A stretch of DNA of 64,000 nucleotides from Apostichopus japonicus. Taxonomy: Eukaryota > Echinodermata > Holothuroidea > Aspidochirotida > Stichopodidae. Below are positions 34,201 to 48,316 of this stretch, in pieces; within the stretch, counting starts at the first letter, position 1; each line of letters starts with the position of its first letter. The notes under the pieces are model-generated. The model saw only the letters and a list, made by a program, of their open reading frames with translations, had not been told where the DNA came from and made no database searches. The translations under genes and the position numbers were made by a program. The stretch spans positions 450,001 through 514,000 of the forward strand of contig NC_092574.1 of assembly GCF_037975245.1 (NCBI RefSeq). Reading direction: 5' to 3'.

Positions 34201-37200
34201 CTTTTGCCGCGATCTCATACGGTCTCTGGGAACTTTAAGTATTAGAAACGAACACAGATTTATATCAACTGCTGTCGTGGCGCGGTTGGTTGCTCTGTAC
34301 CTCGAGAGCGTGACGTATTTTGGATCGCGGGCTCGAGACCAGGTGGGGGCAGTTTGCTTTTGCCGCGATCTCTTACGGTCTCTGGGAACTTTAAGTATTG
34401 GAAACGAACATAGATTTATATCAACTGCTGTCGTGGCGCGGTTGGTTGCTCTGTACCTCGAGAGCGTGACGTATTTTGGATCGCGGGCTCGAGACCAGGC
34501 CAGCGCAGTTTGCTTTTGCCGCGATCTCATACGGTCTCTGGGAACTTTAAGTATTAGAAACGAACATAGATTTATATCAACTGCTGTCGTGGCGCGGTTG
34601 GTTGCTCTGTACCTCGAGAGCGTGACGTATTTTGGATCGCGGGCTCGAGACCAGGTGGGGGCAGTTTGCTTTTGCCGCGATCTTATACGGTCTCTGGGAA
34701 CTTTAAGTATTAGAAACGAACATAGATTTATATCAACTGCTGTCGTGGCGCGGTTGGTTGCTCTGTACCTCGAGAGCGTGACGTATTTTGGATCGCGGGC
34801 TCGAGACCAGGCCAGCGCAGTTTGCTTTTGCCGCGATCTCATACGGTCTCTGGGAACTTTAAGTATTAGAAACGAACATAGATTTATATCAACTGCTGTC
34901 GTGGCGCGGTTGGTTGCTCTGTACCTCGAGAGCGTGACGTATTTTGGATCGCGGGCTCGAGACCAGGTGGGGGCAGTTTGCTTTTGCCGCGATCTTATAC
35001 GGTCTCTGGGAACTTTAAGTATTAGAAACGAACATAGATTTATATCAACTGCTGTCGTGGCGCGGTTGGTTGCTCTGTACCTCGAGAGCGTGACGTATTT
35101 TGGATCGCGGGCTCGAGACCAGGCCAGCGCAGTTTGCTTTTGCCGCGATCTCATACGGTCTCTGGGAACTTTAAGTATTAGAAACGAACATAGATTTATA
35201 TCAACTGCTGTCGTGGCGCGGTTGGTTGCTCTGTACCTCGAGAGCGTGACGTATTTTGGATCGCGGGCTCGAGACCAGGCCAGCGCAGTTTGCTTTTGCC
35301 GCGATCTCATACGGTCTCTGGAACTTTAAGTATTAGAAACGAACATAGATTTATATCAACTGCTGTCGTGGCGCGGTTGGTTGCTCTGTACCTCGAGAGC
35401 GTGACGTATTTTGGATCGCGGGCTCGAGACCAGGCCAGCGCAGTTTGCTTTTGCCGCGATCTCATACGGTCTCTGGGAACTTTAAGTATTAGAAACGAAC
35501 ATAGATTTATATCAACTGCTGTCGTGGCGCGGTTGGTTGCTCTGTACCTCGAGAGCGTGACGTATTTTGGATCGCGGGCTCGAGACCAGGCCAGCGCAGT
35601 TTGCTTTTGCCGCGATCTCATACGGTCTCTGGGAACTTTAAGTATTGGAAACGAACATTGATTTATATCAACTGCTGTCGTGGCGCGGTTGGTTGCTCTG
35701 TACCTCGAGAGCGTGACGTATTTTGGATCGCGGGCTCGAGACCAGGCCAGCGCAGTTTGCTTTTGCCGCGATCTCATACGGTCTCTGGGAACTTTAAGTA
35801 TTAGAAACGAACATAGATTTATATCAACTGCTGTCGTGGCGCGGTTGGTTGCTCTGTACCTCGAGAGCGTGACGTATTTTGGATCGCGGGCTCGAGACCA
35901 GGTGGGGGCAGTTTGCTTTTGCCGCGATCTTATACGGTCTCTGGGAACTTTAAGTATTAGAAACGAACATAGATTTATATCAACTGCTGTCGTGGCGCGG
36001 TTGGTTGCTCTGTACCTCGAGAGCGTGACGTATTTTGGATCGCGGGCTCGAGACCAGGTGGGGGCAGTTTGCTTTTGCCGCGATCTCATACGGTCTCTGG
36101 AACTTTAAGTATTAGAAACGAACATAGATTTATATCAACTGCTGTCGTGGCGCGGTTGGTTGCTCTGTACCTCGAGAGCGTGACGTATTTTGGATCGCGG
36201 GCTCGAGACCAGGTGGGGGCAGTTTGCTTTTGCCGCGATCTCATACGGTCTCTGGGAACTTTAAGTATTAGAAACGAACATAGATTTATATCAACTGCTG
36301 TCGTGGCGCGGTTGGTTGCTCTGTAACTCGAGAGCGTGACGTATTTTGGATCGCGGGCTCGAGACCAGGTGGGGGCAGTTTGCTTTTGCCGCGATCTTAT
36401 ACGGTCTCTGGGAACTTTAAGTATTAGAAACGAACATAGATTTATATCAACTGCTGTCGTGGCGCGGTTGGTTGCTCTGTACCTCGAGAGCGTGACGTAT
36501 TTTGGATCGCGGGCTCGAGACCAGGCCAGCGCAGTTTGCTTTTGCCGCGATCTCATACGGTCTCTGGGAACTTTAAGTATTAGAAACGAACATAGATTTA
36601 TATCAACTGCTGTCGTGGCGCGGTTGGTTGCTCTGTACCTCGAGAGCGTGACGTATTTTGGATCGCGGGCTCGAGACCAGGCCAGCGCAGTTTGCTTTTG
36701 CCGCGATCTCATACGGTCTCTGGGAACTTTAAGTATTAGAAACGAACATAGATTTATATCAACTGCTGTCGTGGCGCGGTTGGTTGCTCTGTACCTCGAG
36801 AGCGTGACGTATTTTGGATCGCGGGCACGAGACCAGGTGGGGGCAGTTTGCTTTTGCCGCGATCTCATACGGTCTCTGGGAACTTTAAGTATTAGAAACG
36901 AACATAGATTTATATCAACTGCTGTCGTGGCGCGGTTGGTTGCTCTGTACCTCGAGAGCGTGACGTATTTTGGATCGCGGGCTCGAGACCAGGTGGGGGC
37001 AGTTTGCTTTTGCCGCGATCTTATACGGTCTCTGGGAACTTTAAGTATTAGAAACGAACATAGATTTATATCAACTGCTGTCGTGGCGCGGTTGGTTGCT
37101 CTGTACCTCGAGAGCGTGACGTATTATGGATCGCTGGCTCGAGACCAGGCCAGCGCAGTTTGCTTTTGCCGCGATCTCATACGGTCTCTGGGAACTTTAA

Positions 37201-38110
37201 GTATTAGAAACGAACATAGATTTATATCAACTGCTGTCGTGGCGCGGTTGGTTGCTCTGTACCTCGAGAGCGTGACGTATTTTGGATCGCGGGCTCGAGA
37301 CCAGGCCAGCGCAGTTTGCTTTTGCCGCGATCTCATACGGTCTCTGGGAACTTTAAGTATTAGAAACGAACATAGATTTATATCAACTGCTGTCGTGGCG
37401 CGGTTGGTTGCTCTGTACCTCGAGAGCGTGACGTATTTTGGATCGCGGGCTCGAGACCAGGCCAGCGCAGTTTGCTTTTGCCGCGATCTCATACGGTCTC
37501 TGTGAACTTTAAGTATTAGAAACGAACATAGATTTATATCAACTGCTGTCGTGGCGCGGTTGGTTGCTCTGTACATCGAGAGCGTGACGTATTTTGGATC
37601 GCGGGCTCGAGACCAGGCCAGCGCAGTTTGCTTTTGCCGCGATCTCATACGGTCTCTGGGAACTTTAAGTATTAGAAACGAACATAGATTTATATCAACT
37701 GCTGTCGTGGCGCGGTTGGTTGCTCTGTACCTCGAGAGCGTGACGTATTTTGGATCGCGGGCTCGAGACCAGGTGGGGGCAGTTTGCTTTTGCCGCGATC
37801 TCATACGGTCTCTGGGAACTTTAAGTATTAGAAACGAACATAGATTTATATCAACTGCTGTCGTGGCGCGGTTGGTTGCTCTGTACCTCCAGAGCGTGAC
37901 GTATTTTGGATCGCGGGCTCGAGACCAGGTGGGGGCAGTTTGCTTTTGCCGCGATCTCATACGGTCTCTGGGAACTTTAAGTATTAGAAACGAACATAGA
38001 TTTATATCAACTGCTGTCGTGGCGCGGTTGGTTGCTCTGTACCTCGAGAGCGTGACGTATTTTGGATCGCGGGCTCGAGACCAGGTGGGGGCAGTTTGCT
38101 TTTGCCGCAA
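31235..38110 (+). repeat. Long-offset segmental duplication (4366/4522 bp)
   Basis: Sequence from about 31.2 kb recurs from about 35.6 kb. The offset is 4366 bp at the GGAAACGAACATTGATT marker (31281/35647) and at a 155-bp monomer. It becomes 4522 bp (one monomer more) at TATTATGGATCGCTGGC (32602/37124), CTCTGTGAACTTT (32978/37500), CTGTACATCGAGAG (33049/37571) and GCCGCAATCTC (33584/38106). The change in offset marks the gain or loss of one monomer after duplication. Individual monomers between markers differ in class. Confidence 0.7.
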
Positions 38111-40639
38111 TCTCATACGGTCTCTGGGAACTTTAAGTATTAGAAACGAACATAGATTTATATCAACTGCTGTCGTGGCGCGGTTGGTTGCTCTGTACCT
38201 CGAGAGCGTGACGTATTTTGGATCGCGGGCTCGAGACCAGGCCAGCGCAGTTTGCTTTTGCCGCGATCTCATACGGTCTCTGGGAACTTTAAGTATTAGA
38301 AACGAACATAGATTTATATCAACTGCTGTCGTGGCGCGGTTGGTTGCTCTGTACCTCGAGAGCGTGACGTATTTTGGATCGCGGGCTCGAGACCAGGCCA
38401 GCGCAGTTTGCTTTTGCCGCGATCTCATACGGTCTCTGGGAACTTTAAGTATTAGAAACGAACATAGATTTATATCAACTGCTGTCGTGGCGCGGTTGGT
38501 TGCTCTGTACCTCGAGAGCGTGACGTATTTTGGATCGCGGGCTCGAGACCAGGTGGGGGCAGTTTGCTTTTGCCGCGATCTCATACGGTCTCTGGAACTT
38601 TAAGTATTAGAAACGAACATAGATTTATATCAACTGCTGTCGTGGCGCGGTTGGTTGCTCTGTACCTCGAGAGCGTGACGTATTTTGGATCGCGGGCTCG
38701 AGACCAGGTGGGGGCAGTTTGCTTTTGCCGCGATCTTATACGGTCTCTGGGAACTTTAAGTATTAGAAACGAACATAGATTTATATCAACTGCTGTCGTG
38801 GCGCGGTTGGTTGCTCTGTACCTCGAGAGCGTGACGTATTTTGGATCGCGGGCTGGAGACCAGGTGGGGGCAGTTTGCTTTTGCCGCGATCTCATACGGT
38901 CTCTGGGAACTTTAAGTATTAGAAACGAACATAGATTTATATCAACTGCTGTCGTGGCGCGGTTGGTTGCTCTGTACCTCGAGAGCGTGACGTATTTTGG
39001 ATCGCGGGCTCGAGACCAGGTGGGCGCAGTTTGCTTTTGCCGCGATCTCATACGGTCTCTGGGAACTTTAAGTATTAGAAACGAACATAGATTTATATCA
39101 ACTGCTGTCGTGGCGCGGTTGGTTGCTCTGTAACTCGAGAGCGTGACGTATTTTGGATCGCGGGCTCGAGACCAGGTGGGGGCAGTTTGCTTTTGCCGCG
39201 ATCTTATACGGTCTCTGGGAACTTTAAGTATTAGAAACGAACATAGATTTATATCAACTGCTGTCGTGGCGCGGTTGGTTGCTCTGTACCTCGAGAGCGT
39301 GACGTATTTTGGATCGCGGGCTCGAGACCAGGTGGGGGCAGTTTGCTTTTGCCGCGATCTCATACGGTCTCTGGGAACTTTAAGTATTAGAAACGAACAT
39401 AGATTTATATCAACTGCTGTCGTGGCGCGGTTGGTTGCTCTGTACCTCGAGAGCGTGACGTATTTTGGATCGCGGGCTCGAGACCAGGTGGGGGCAGTTT
39501 GCTTTTGCCGCGATCTTATACGGTCTCTGGGAACTTTAAGTATTAGAAACGAACATAGATTTATATCAACTGCTGTCGTTGCGCGGTTGGTTGCTCTGTA
39601 CCTCGAGAGCGTGACGTATTTTGGATCGCGGGCTCGAGACCAGGTGGGGGCAGTTTGCTTTTGCCGCGATCTCATACGGTCTCTGGAACTTTAAGTATTA
39701 GAAACGAACATAGATTTATATCAACTGCTGTCGTGGCGCGGTTGGTTGCTCTGTACCTCAAGTGCGTGACGTATTTTGGATCACGGGCTCGAGACCAGGT
39801 GGGGGCAGTTTGCTTTTGCCGCGATCTTATACGGTCTCTGGGAACTTTAAGTATTAGAAACGAACATAGATTTATATCAACTGCTGTCGTGGCGCGGTTG
39901 GTTGCTCTGTACCTCGAGAGCGTGACGTATTTTGGATCGCGGGCTCGAGACCAGGCCAGCGCAGTTTGCTTTTGCCGCGATCTCATACGGTCTCTGGGAA
40001 CTTTAAGTATTAGAAACGAACATAGATTTATATCAACTGCTGTCGTGGCGCGGTTGGTTGCTCTGTACCTCGAGAGCGTGACGTATTTTGGATCGCGGGC
40101 TCGAGACCAGGTGGGGGCAGTTTGCTTTTGCCGCGATCTTATACGGTCTCTGGGAACTTTAAGTATTAGAAACGAACATAGATTTATATCAACTGCTGTC
40201 GTTGCGCGGTTGGTTGCTCTGTACCTCGAGAGCGTGACGTATTTTGGATCGCGGGCTCGAGACCAGGTGGGGGCAGTTTGCTTTTGCCGCGATCTCTTAC
40301 GGTCTCTGGGAACTTTAAGTATTAGAAACGAACATAGATTTATATCAACTGCTGTCGTGGCTCGGTTGGTTGCTCTGTACCTCGAGAGCGTGACGTATTT
40401 TGGATCGCGGGCTCGAGACCAGGCCAGCGCAGTTTGCTTTTGCCGCGATCTCATACGGTCTCTGGGAACTTTAAGTATTAGAAACGAACATAGATTTATA
40501 TCAACTGCTGTCGTGGCGCGGTTGGTTGCTCTGTACCTCGAGAGCGTGACGTATTTTGGATCGCGGGCTCGAGACCAGGTGGGGGCAGTTTGCTTTTGCC
40601 GCGATCTCATACGGTCTCTGGAACTTTAAGTATTAGAAA

Positions 40640-40925
40640 CGAACATAGATTTATATCAACTGCTGTCGTGGCGCGGTTGGTTGTTCTCTGTACCTCGAGA
40701 GCGTGACGTATTTTGGATCGCGGGATCGAGACCAGGGCAGCGCAGTTTGCGTTTGCCGCGATCTCATACGGTCTCTGGAACTTTAAGTATCGTAAACGAA
40801 CATAGATATATATCAACTGCTGTCGTGGCGCGGTTGGCTGTGCTCTGTACCTCGAGAGCGTGACGTATTTTTGATCGCGGGCTCGAGACCAGGGCAGCTC
40901 AGTTTGCTTTTGCCGCGATCTCATA
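40640..40925 (+). repeat. Island of edge-type 157-bp monomers
   Basis: Two monomers within the 156-bp core carry TTGTTCTCTG, GGGATCGAGACCAGGGCAGC, GTTTGCGTTTGCC and AAGTATCGTAAACG with GATATATATC. The same rare combination occurs in the last monomers before the second LINE (62045-62230). The two stretches match almost base for base at an offset of 21401 bp. Flanking monomers on both sides are ordinary core types, apart from GGCTCGGTTGGTTGTTCTG variants just downstream. Confidence 0.8.
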
Positions 40926-43900
40926 CGGTCTCTGGAACTTTAAGTATTAGAAACGAACATAGATTTATATCAACTGCTGTCGTGGCTCGGTTGGTTGTTC
41001 TGTACCTCGAGAGCGTGACGTATTTTGGATCGCGGGCACGAGACCAGGTGGGGGCAGTTTGCTTTTGCCGCGATCTCATACGGTCTCTGGGAACTTTAAG
41101 TATTAGAAACGAACATAGATTTATATCAACTGCTGTCGTGGCTCGGTTGGTTGTTCTGTACCTCGAGAGCGTGACGTATTTTGGATCGCGGGCTCGAGAC
41201 CAGGTGGGGGCAGTTTGCTTTTGCCGCGATCTCATACGGTCTCTGGATACTTTAAGTATTAGAAACGAACATAGATTTATATCAACTGCTGTCGTGGCTC
41301 GGTTGGTTGTTCTGTACCTCGAGAGCGTGACGTATTTTGGATCGCGGGCTCGAGACCAGGTGGGGGCAGTTTGCTTTTGCCGCGATCTTATACGGTCTCT
41401 GGGAACTTTAAGTATTAGAAACGAACATAGATTTATATCAACTGCTGTCGTGGCGCGGTTGGTTGCTCTGTACCTCGAGAGCGTGACGTATTTTGGATCG
41501 CGGGCTCGAGACCAGGTGGGGGCAGTTTGCTTTTGCCGCGATCTTATACGGTCTCTGGGAACTTTAAGTATTAGAAACGAACATAGATTTATATCAACTG
41601 CTGTCGTGGCGCGGTTGGTTGCTCTGTACCTCGAGAGCGTGACGTATTTTGGATCGCGGGCTCGAGACCAGGTGGGGGCAGTTTGCTTTTGCCGCGATCT
41701 CATACGGTCTCTGGGAACTTTAAGTATTAGAAACGAACATAGATTTATATCAACTGCTGTCGTGGCGCGGTTGGTTGCTCTGTAACTCGAGAGCGTGACG
41801 TATTTTGGATCGCGGGCTCGAGACCAGGTGGGGGCAGTTTGCTTTTGCCGCGATCTTATACGGTCTCTGGGAACTTTAAGTATTAGAAACGAACATAGAT
41901 TTATATCAACTGCTGTCGTGGCGCGGTTGGTTGCTCTGTACCTCGAGAGCGTGACGTATTTTGGATCGCGGGCTCGAGACCAGATGGGGGCAGTTTGCTT
42001 TTGCCGCGATCTTATACGGTCTCTGGGAACTTTAAGTATTAGAAACGAACATAGATTTATATCAACTGCTGTCGTGGCGCGGTTGGTTGTTCTGTACCTC
42101 GAGAGCGTGACGTATTTTGGATCGCGGGCTCGAGACCAGGTGGGGGCAGTTTGCTTTTGCCGCGATCTCATACGTTCTCTGGGAACTTTAAGTATTAGAA
42201 ACGAACATAGATTTATATCAACTGCTGTCGTGGCGCGGTTGGTTGCTCTGTACCTCGAGAGCGTGACGTATTTTGGATCGCGGGCTCGAGACCAGGTGGG
42301 GGCAGTTTGCTTTTGCCGCGATCTCATACGGTCTCTGGGAACTTTAAGTATTAGAAACGAACATAGATTTATATCAACTGCTGTCGTGGCTCGGTTGGTT
42401 GTTCTGTACCTCGAGAGCGTGACGTATTTTGGATCGCGGGCTCGAGACCAGGTGGGGGCAGTTTGCTTTTGCCGCGATCTCATACGGTCTCTGGATACTT
42501 TAAGTATTAGAAACGAACATAGATTTATATCAACTGCTGTCGTGGCTCGGTTGGTTGTTCTGTACCTCGAGAGCGTGACGTATTTTGGATCGCGGGCTCG
42601 AGACCAGGTGGGGGCAGTTTGCTTTTGCCGCGATCTTATACGGTCTCTGGGAACTTTAAGTATTAGAAACGAACATAGATTTATATCAACTGCTGTCGTG
42701 GCGCGGTTGGTTGCTCTGTACCTCGAGAGCGTGACGTATTTTGGATCGCGGGCTCGAGACCAGGTGGGGGCAGTTTGCTTTTGCCGCGATCTCATACGGT
42801 CTCTGGGAACTTTAAGTATTAGAAACGAACATAGATTTATATCAACTGCTGTCGTGGCGCGGTTGGTTGCTCTGTACCTCGAGAGCGTGACGTATTCTGG
42901 ATCGCGGGCTCGAGACCAGATGGGGGCAATTTGCTTTTGCCGCGATCTCATACGGTCTCTGGGAACTTTAAGTATTAGAAACGAACATAGATTTACATCA
43001 ACTGCTGTCGTGGCGAGGTTGGTTGCTCTGTACCTCGAGAGCGTGACGTATTCTGGATCGCGGGCTCGAGACCAGATGGGCGCATTTTGCTTTTGCTGCG
43101 ATCTCATACGGTCTCTGGGAACTTTAAGTATTAGAAACGAACATAGATTTATATCAACTGCTGTCGTGGCGCGGTTGGTTGCTCTGTACCTCGAGAGCGT
43201 GACGTATTCTGGATCGCGGGCTCGAGACCAGGTGGGGGCAGTTTGCTTTTGCCGCGATCTTATACGGTCTCTGGGAACTTTAAGTATTAGAAACGAACAT
43301 AGATTAATATCAACTGCTCTCGTGGCGCGGTTGGTTGCTCTGTACCTCGAGAGCGTGACGTATTTTGGATCGCGGGCTCGAGACCAGATGGGGGCAATTT
43401 GCTTTTGCTGCGATCTTATACGGTCTCTGGGAACTTTAAGTATTAGAAACGAACATAGATTTATATCAACTGCTGTCGTGGCGCGGTTGGTTGCTCTGTA
43501 CCTCGAGAGCGTGACGTATTTTGGATCGCGGGCTCGAGACCAGATGGGGGCAGTTTGCTTTTGCCGCGATCTCATACGGTCTCTGGAACTTTAAGTATTA
43601 GAAACGAACATAGATTTATATCAACTGCTGTCGTGGCGCGGTTGGTTGCTCTGTACCTCGAGAGCGTGACGTATTTTGGATCGCGGGCTCGAGACCAGGT
43701 GGGGGCAGTTTGCTTTTGCCGCGATCTCATACGGTCTCTGGAACTTTAAGTATTAGAAACGAACATAGATTTATATCAACTGCTATCGTGGCTCGGTTGG
43801 TTGCTCTGTACCTCGAGAGCGTGACGTATTTTGGATCGCGGGCTCGAGACCAGGTGGGGGCAGTTTGCTTTTGCCGCGATCTCATACGGTCTCTGGGAAC

Positions 43901-46900
43901 TTTAAGTATTAGAAACGAACATAGATTTATATCAACTGCTGTCGTGGCTCGGTTGGTTGCTCTGTACATCGAGAGCGTGACGTATTTTGGATCGCGGGCT
44001 CGAGACCAGGTGGGGGCAGTTTGCTTTTGCCGCGATCTCATACGGTCTCTGGGAACTTTAAGTATTAGAAACGAACACAGATTTATATCAACTGCTGTCG
44101 TGGCGCGGTTGGTTGTTCTGTACCTCGAGAGCGTGACGTATTTTGGATCGCGGGCTCGAGACCAGGTGGGGGCAGTTTGCTTTTGCCGCGATCTCATACG
44201 GTCTCTGGGAACTTTAAGTATTAGAAACGAACATAGATTTATATCAACTGCTGTCGTGGCGCGGTTGGTTGCTCTGTAACTCGAGAGCGTGACGTATTTT
44301 GGATCGCGGGCTCGAGACCAGGTGGGGGCAGTTTGCTTTTGCCGCGATCTTATACGGTCTCTGGGAACTTTAAGTATTAGAAACGAACATAGATTTATAT
44401 CAACTGCTGTCGTGGCGCGGTTGGTTGCTCTGTACCTCGAGAGCGTGACGTATTTTGGATCGCGGGCTCGAGACCAGATGGGGGCAGTTTGCTTTTGCCG
44501 CGATCTCATACGGTCTCTGGGAACTTTAAGTATTAGAAACGAACATAGATTTATATCAACTGCTGTCGTGGCGCGGTTGGTTGCTCTGTACCTCGAGAGC
44601 GTGACGTATTTTGGATCGCGGGCTCGAGACCAGGTGGGGGCAGTTTGCTTTTGCCGCGATCTTATACGGTCTCTGGGAACTTTAAGTATTAGAAACGAAC
44701 ATAGATTTATATCAACTGCTGTCGTGGCGCGGTTGGTTGCTCTGTACCTCGAGAGCGTGACGTATTTGGATCGCGGGCTCGAGACCAGGTGGGGGCAGTT
44801 TGCTTTTGCCGCGATCTCATACGGTCTCTGGAACTTTAAGTATTAGAAACGAACATAGATTTATATCAACTGCTGTCGTGGCGCGGTTGGTTGCTCTGTA
44901 ACTCGAGAGCGTGACGTATTTTGGATCGCGGGCTCGAGACCAGGTGGGGGCAGTTTGCTTTTGCCGCGATCTTATACGGTCTCTGGGAACTTTAAGTATT
45001 AGAAACGAACATAGATTTATATCAACTGCTGTCGTGGCGCGGTTGGTTGCTCTGTACCTCGAGAGCGTGACGTATTTTGGATCGCGGGCTCGAGACCAGG
45101 CCAGCGCAGTTTGCTTTTGCCGCGATCATATACGGTCTCTGGGAACTTTAAGTATTAGAAACGAACATAGATTTATATCAACTGCTGTCGTGGCGCGGTT
45201 GGTTGCTCTGTACCTCGAGAGCGTGACGTATTTTGGATCGCGGGCTCGAGACCAGGTGGGGGCAGTTTGCTTTTGCCGCGATCTCATACGGTCTCTGGAA
45301 CTTTAAGTATTAGAAACGAACATAGATTTATATCAACTGCTGTCGTGGCGCGGTTGCTTGCTCTGTACCTCGAGAGCGTGACGTATTTTGGATCGCGGGC
45401 TCGAGACCAGGTGGGGGCAGTTTGCTTTTGCCGCGATCTTATACGGTCTCTGGGAACTTTAAGTATTAGAAACGAACATAGATTTATATCAACTGCTGTC
45501 GTGGCGCGGTTGGTTGCTCTGTACCTCGAGAGCGTGACGTATTTTGGATCGCGGGCTCGAGACCAGGTGGGGGCAGTTTGCTTTTGCCGCGATCTCATAC
45601 GGTCTCTGGAACTTTAAGTATTAGAAACGAACATAGATTTATATCAACTGCTGTCGTGGCGCGGTTGGTTGCTCTGTACCTCGAGAGCGTGACGTATTTT
45701 GGATCGCGGGCTCGAGACCAGGTGGGGGCAGTTTGCTTTTGCCGCGATCTCATACGGTCTCTGGGAACTTTAAGCATTAGAAACGAACATAGATTTATAT
45801 CAACTGCTGTCGTGGCGCGGTTGGTTGCTCTGTACCTCGAGAGCGTGACGTATTTTGGATCGCGGGCTCGAGACCAGGTAGGGGCAGTTTGCTTTTGCCG
45901 CGATCTTATACGGTCTCTGGGAATTTTAAGTATTAGAAACGAACATAGATTTATATCAACTGCTGTCGTGGCGCGGTTGGTTGCTCTGTACCTCTAGAGC
46001 GTGACGTATTTTGGATCGCGGGCTCGAGACCAGGTGGGGGCAGTTTGCTTTTGCCGCGATCTTATACGGTCTCTGGGAACTTTAAGTATTAGAAACGAAC
46101 ATAGATTTATATCAACTGCTGTCGTGGCGCGGTTGGTTGCTCTGTACCTCGAGAGCGTGACGTATTTTGGATCGCGGGCTCGAGACCAGGTGGGGGCAGT
46201 TTGCTTTTGCCGCGATCTCATACGGTCTCTGGAACTTTAAGTATTAGAAACGAACATAGATTTATATCAACTGCTGTCGTGGCGCGGTTGGTTGCTCTGT
46301 ACCTCGAGAGCGTGACGTATTTTGGATCGCGGGCTCGAGACCAGGTGGGGGCAGTTTGCTTTTGCCGCGATCTCATACGGTCTCTGGGAACTGTAAGCAT
46401 TAGAAACGAACATAGATTTATATCAACTGCTGTCGTGGCGCGGTTGGTTGCTCTGTACCTCGAGAGCGTGACGTATTTTGGATCGCGGGCTCGAGACCAG
46501 GCCAGCGCAGTTTGCTTTTGCCGCGATCTCATACGGTCTCTGGGAACTTTAAGCATTAGAAACGAACATAGATTTATATCAACTGCTGTCGTGGCGCGGT
46601 TGGTTGCTCTGTACCTCGAGAGCGTGACGTATTTTGGATCGCGGGCTCGAGACCAGGTGGGGGCAGTTTGCTTTTGCCGCGATCTTATACGGTCTCTGGG
46701 AATTTTAAGTATTAGAAACGAACATAGATTTATATCAACTGCTGTCGTGGCGCGGTTGGTTGCTCTGTACCTCTAGAGCGTGACGTATTTTGGATCGCGG
46801 GCTCGAGACCAGGTGGGGGCAGTTTGCTTTTGCCGCGATCTCATACGGTCTCTGGGAACTTTAAGTATTAGAAACGAACATAGATTTATATCAACTGCTG

Positions 46901-48316
46901 TCGTGGCGCGGTTGGTTGCTCTGTACCTCGAGAGCGTGACGTATTTTGGATCGCGGGCTCGAGACCAGGTGGGGCAGTTTGCTTTTGCCGCGATCTCATA
47001 CGGTCTCTGGAACTTTAAGTATTAGAAACGAACATAGATTTATATCAACTGCTGTCGTGGCGCGGTTGGTTGCTCTGTACCTCGAGAGCGTGACGTATTT
47101 TGGATCGCGGGCTCGAGACCAGGTGGGGGCAGTTTGCTTTTGCCGCGATCTCATACGGTCTCTGGGAACTGTAAGCATTAGAAACGAACATAGATTTATA
47201 TCAACTGCTGTCGTGGCGCGGTTGGTTGCTCTGTACCTCTAGAGCGTGACGTATTTTGGATCGCGGGCTCGAGACCAGGTGGGGGCAGTTTGCTTTTGCC
47301 GCGATCTTATACGGTCTCTGGGAACTTTAAGTATTAGAAACGAACATAGATTTATATCAACTGCTGTCGTGGCTCGGTTGGTTGCTCTGTAACTCGAGAG
47401 CGTGACGTATTTTGGATCGCGGGCTCGAGACCAGGTGGGGGCAGTTTGCTTTTGCCGCGATCTCATACGGTCTCTGGGAACTTTAAGTATTAGAAACGAA
47501 CATAGATTTATATCAACTGCTGTCGTGGCGCGGTTGGTTGCTCTGTACCTCGAGAGCGTGACGTATTTTGGATCGCGGGCTCGAGACCAGGTGGGGGCAG
47601 TTTGCTTTTGCGGCGATCTTATACGGTCTCTGGGAACTTTAAGTATTAGAAACGAACATAGATTTATTTCAACTGCTGTCGTGGCGCGGTTGGTTGCTCT
47701 GTACCTCGAGAGCGTGACGTATTTTGGATCGCGGGCTCGAGACCAGGTGGGGGCAGTTTGCTTTTGCCGCGATCTCATACGGTCTCTGGGAACTTTAAGT
47801 ATTAGAAACGAACATAGATTAATATCAACTGCTCTCGTGGCGCGGTTGGTTGCTCTGTACCTCGAGAGCGTGACGTATTTTGGATCGCGGGCTCGAGACC
47901 AGGTGGGGGCAGTTTGCTTTTGCCGCGATCTCATACGGTCTCTGGAACTTTAAGTATTAGAAACGAACATAGATTTATATCAACTGCTGTCGTGGCGCGG
48001 TTGGTTGCTCTGTACCTCGAGAGCGTGACGTATTTTGGATCGCGGGCTCGAGACCAGGTGGGGGCAGTTTGCTTTTGCCGCGATCTTATACGGTCTCTGG
48101 GAACTTTAAGTATTAGAAACGAACATAGATTTATATCAACTGCTGTCGTGGCGCGGTTGCTTGCTCTGTACCTCGAGAGCGTGACGTATTTTGGATCGCG
48201 GGCTCGAGACCAGGTGGGGGCAGTTTGCTTTTGCCGCGATCTTATACGGTCTCTGGGAACTTTAAGTATTAGAAACGAACATAGATTTATATCAACTGCT
48301 GTCGTGGCGCGGTTGC

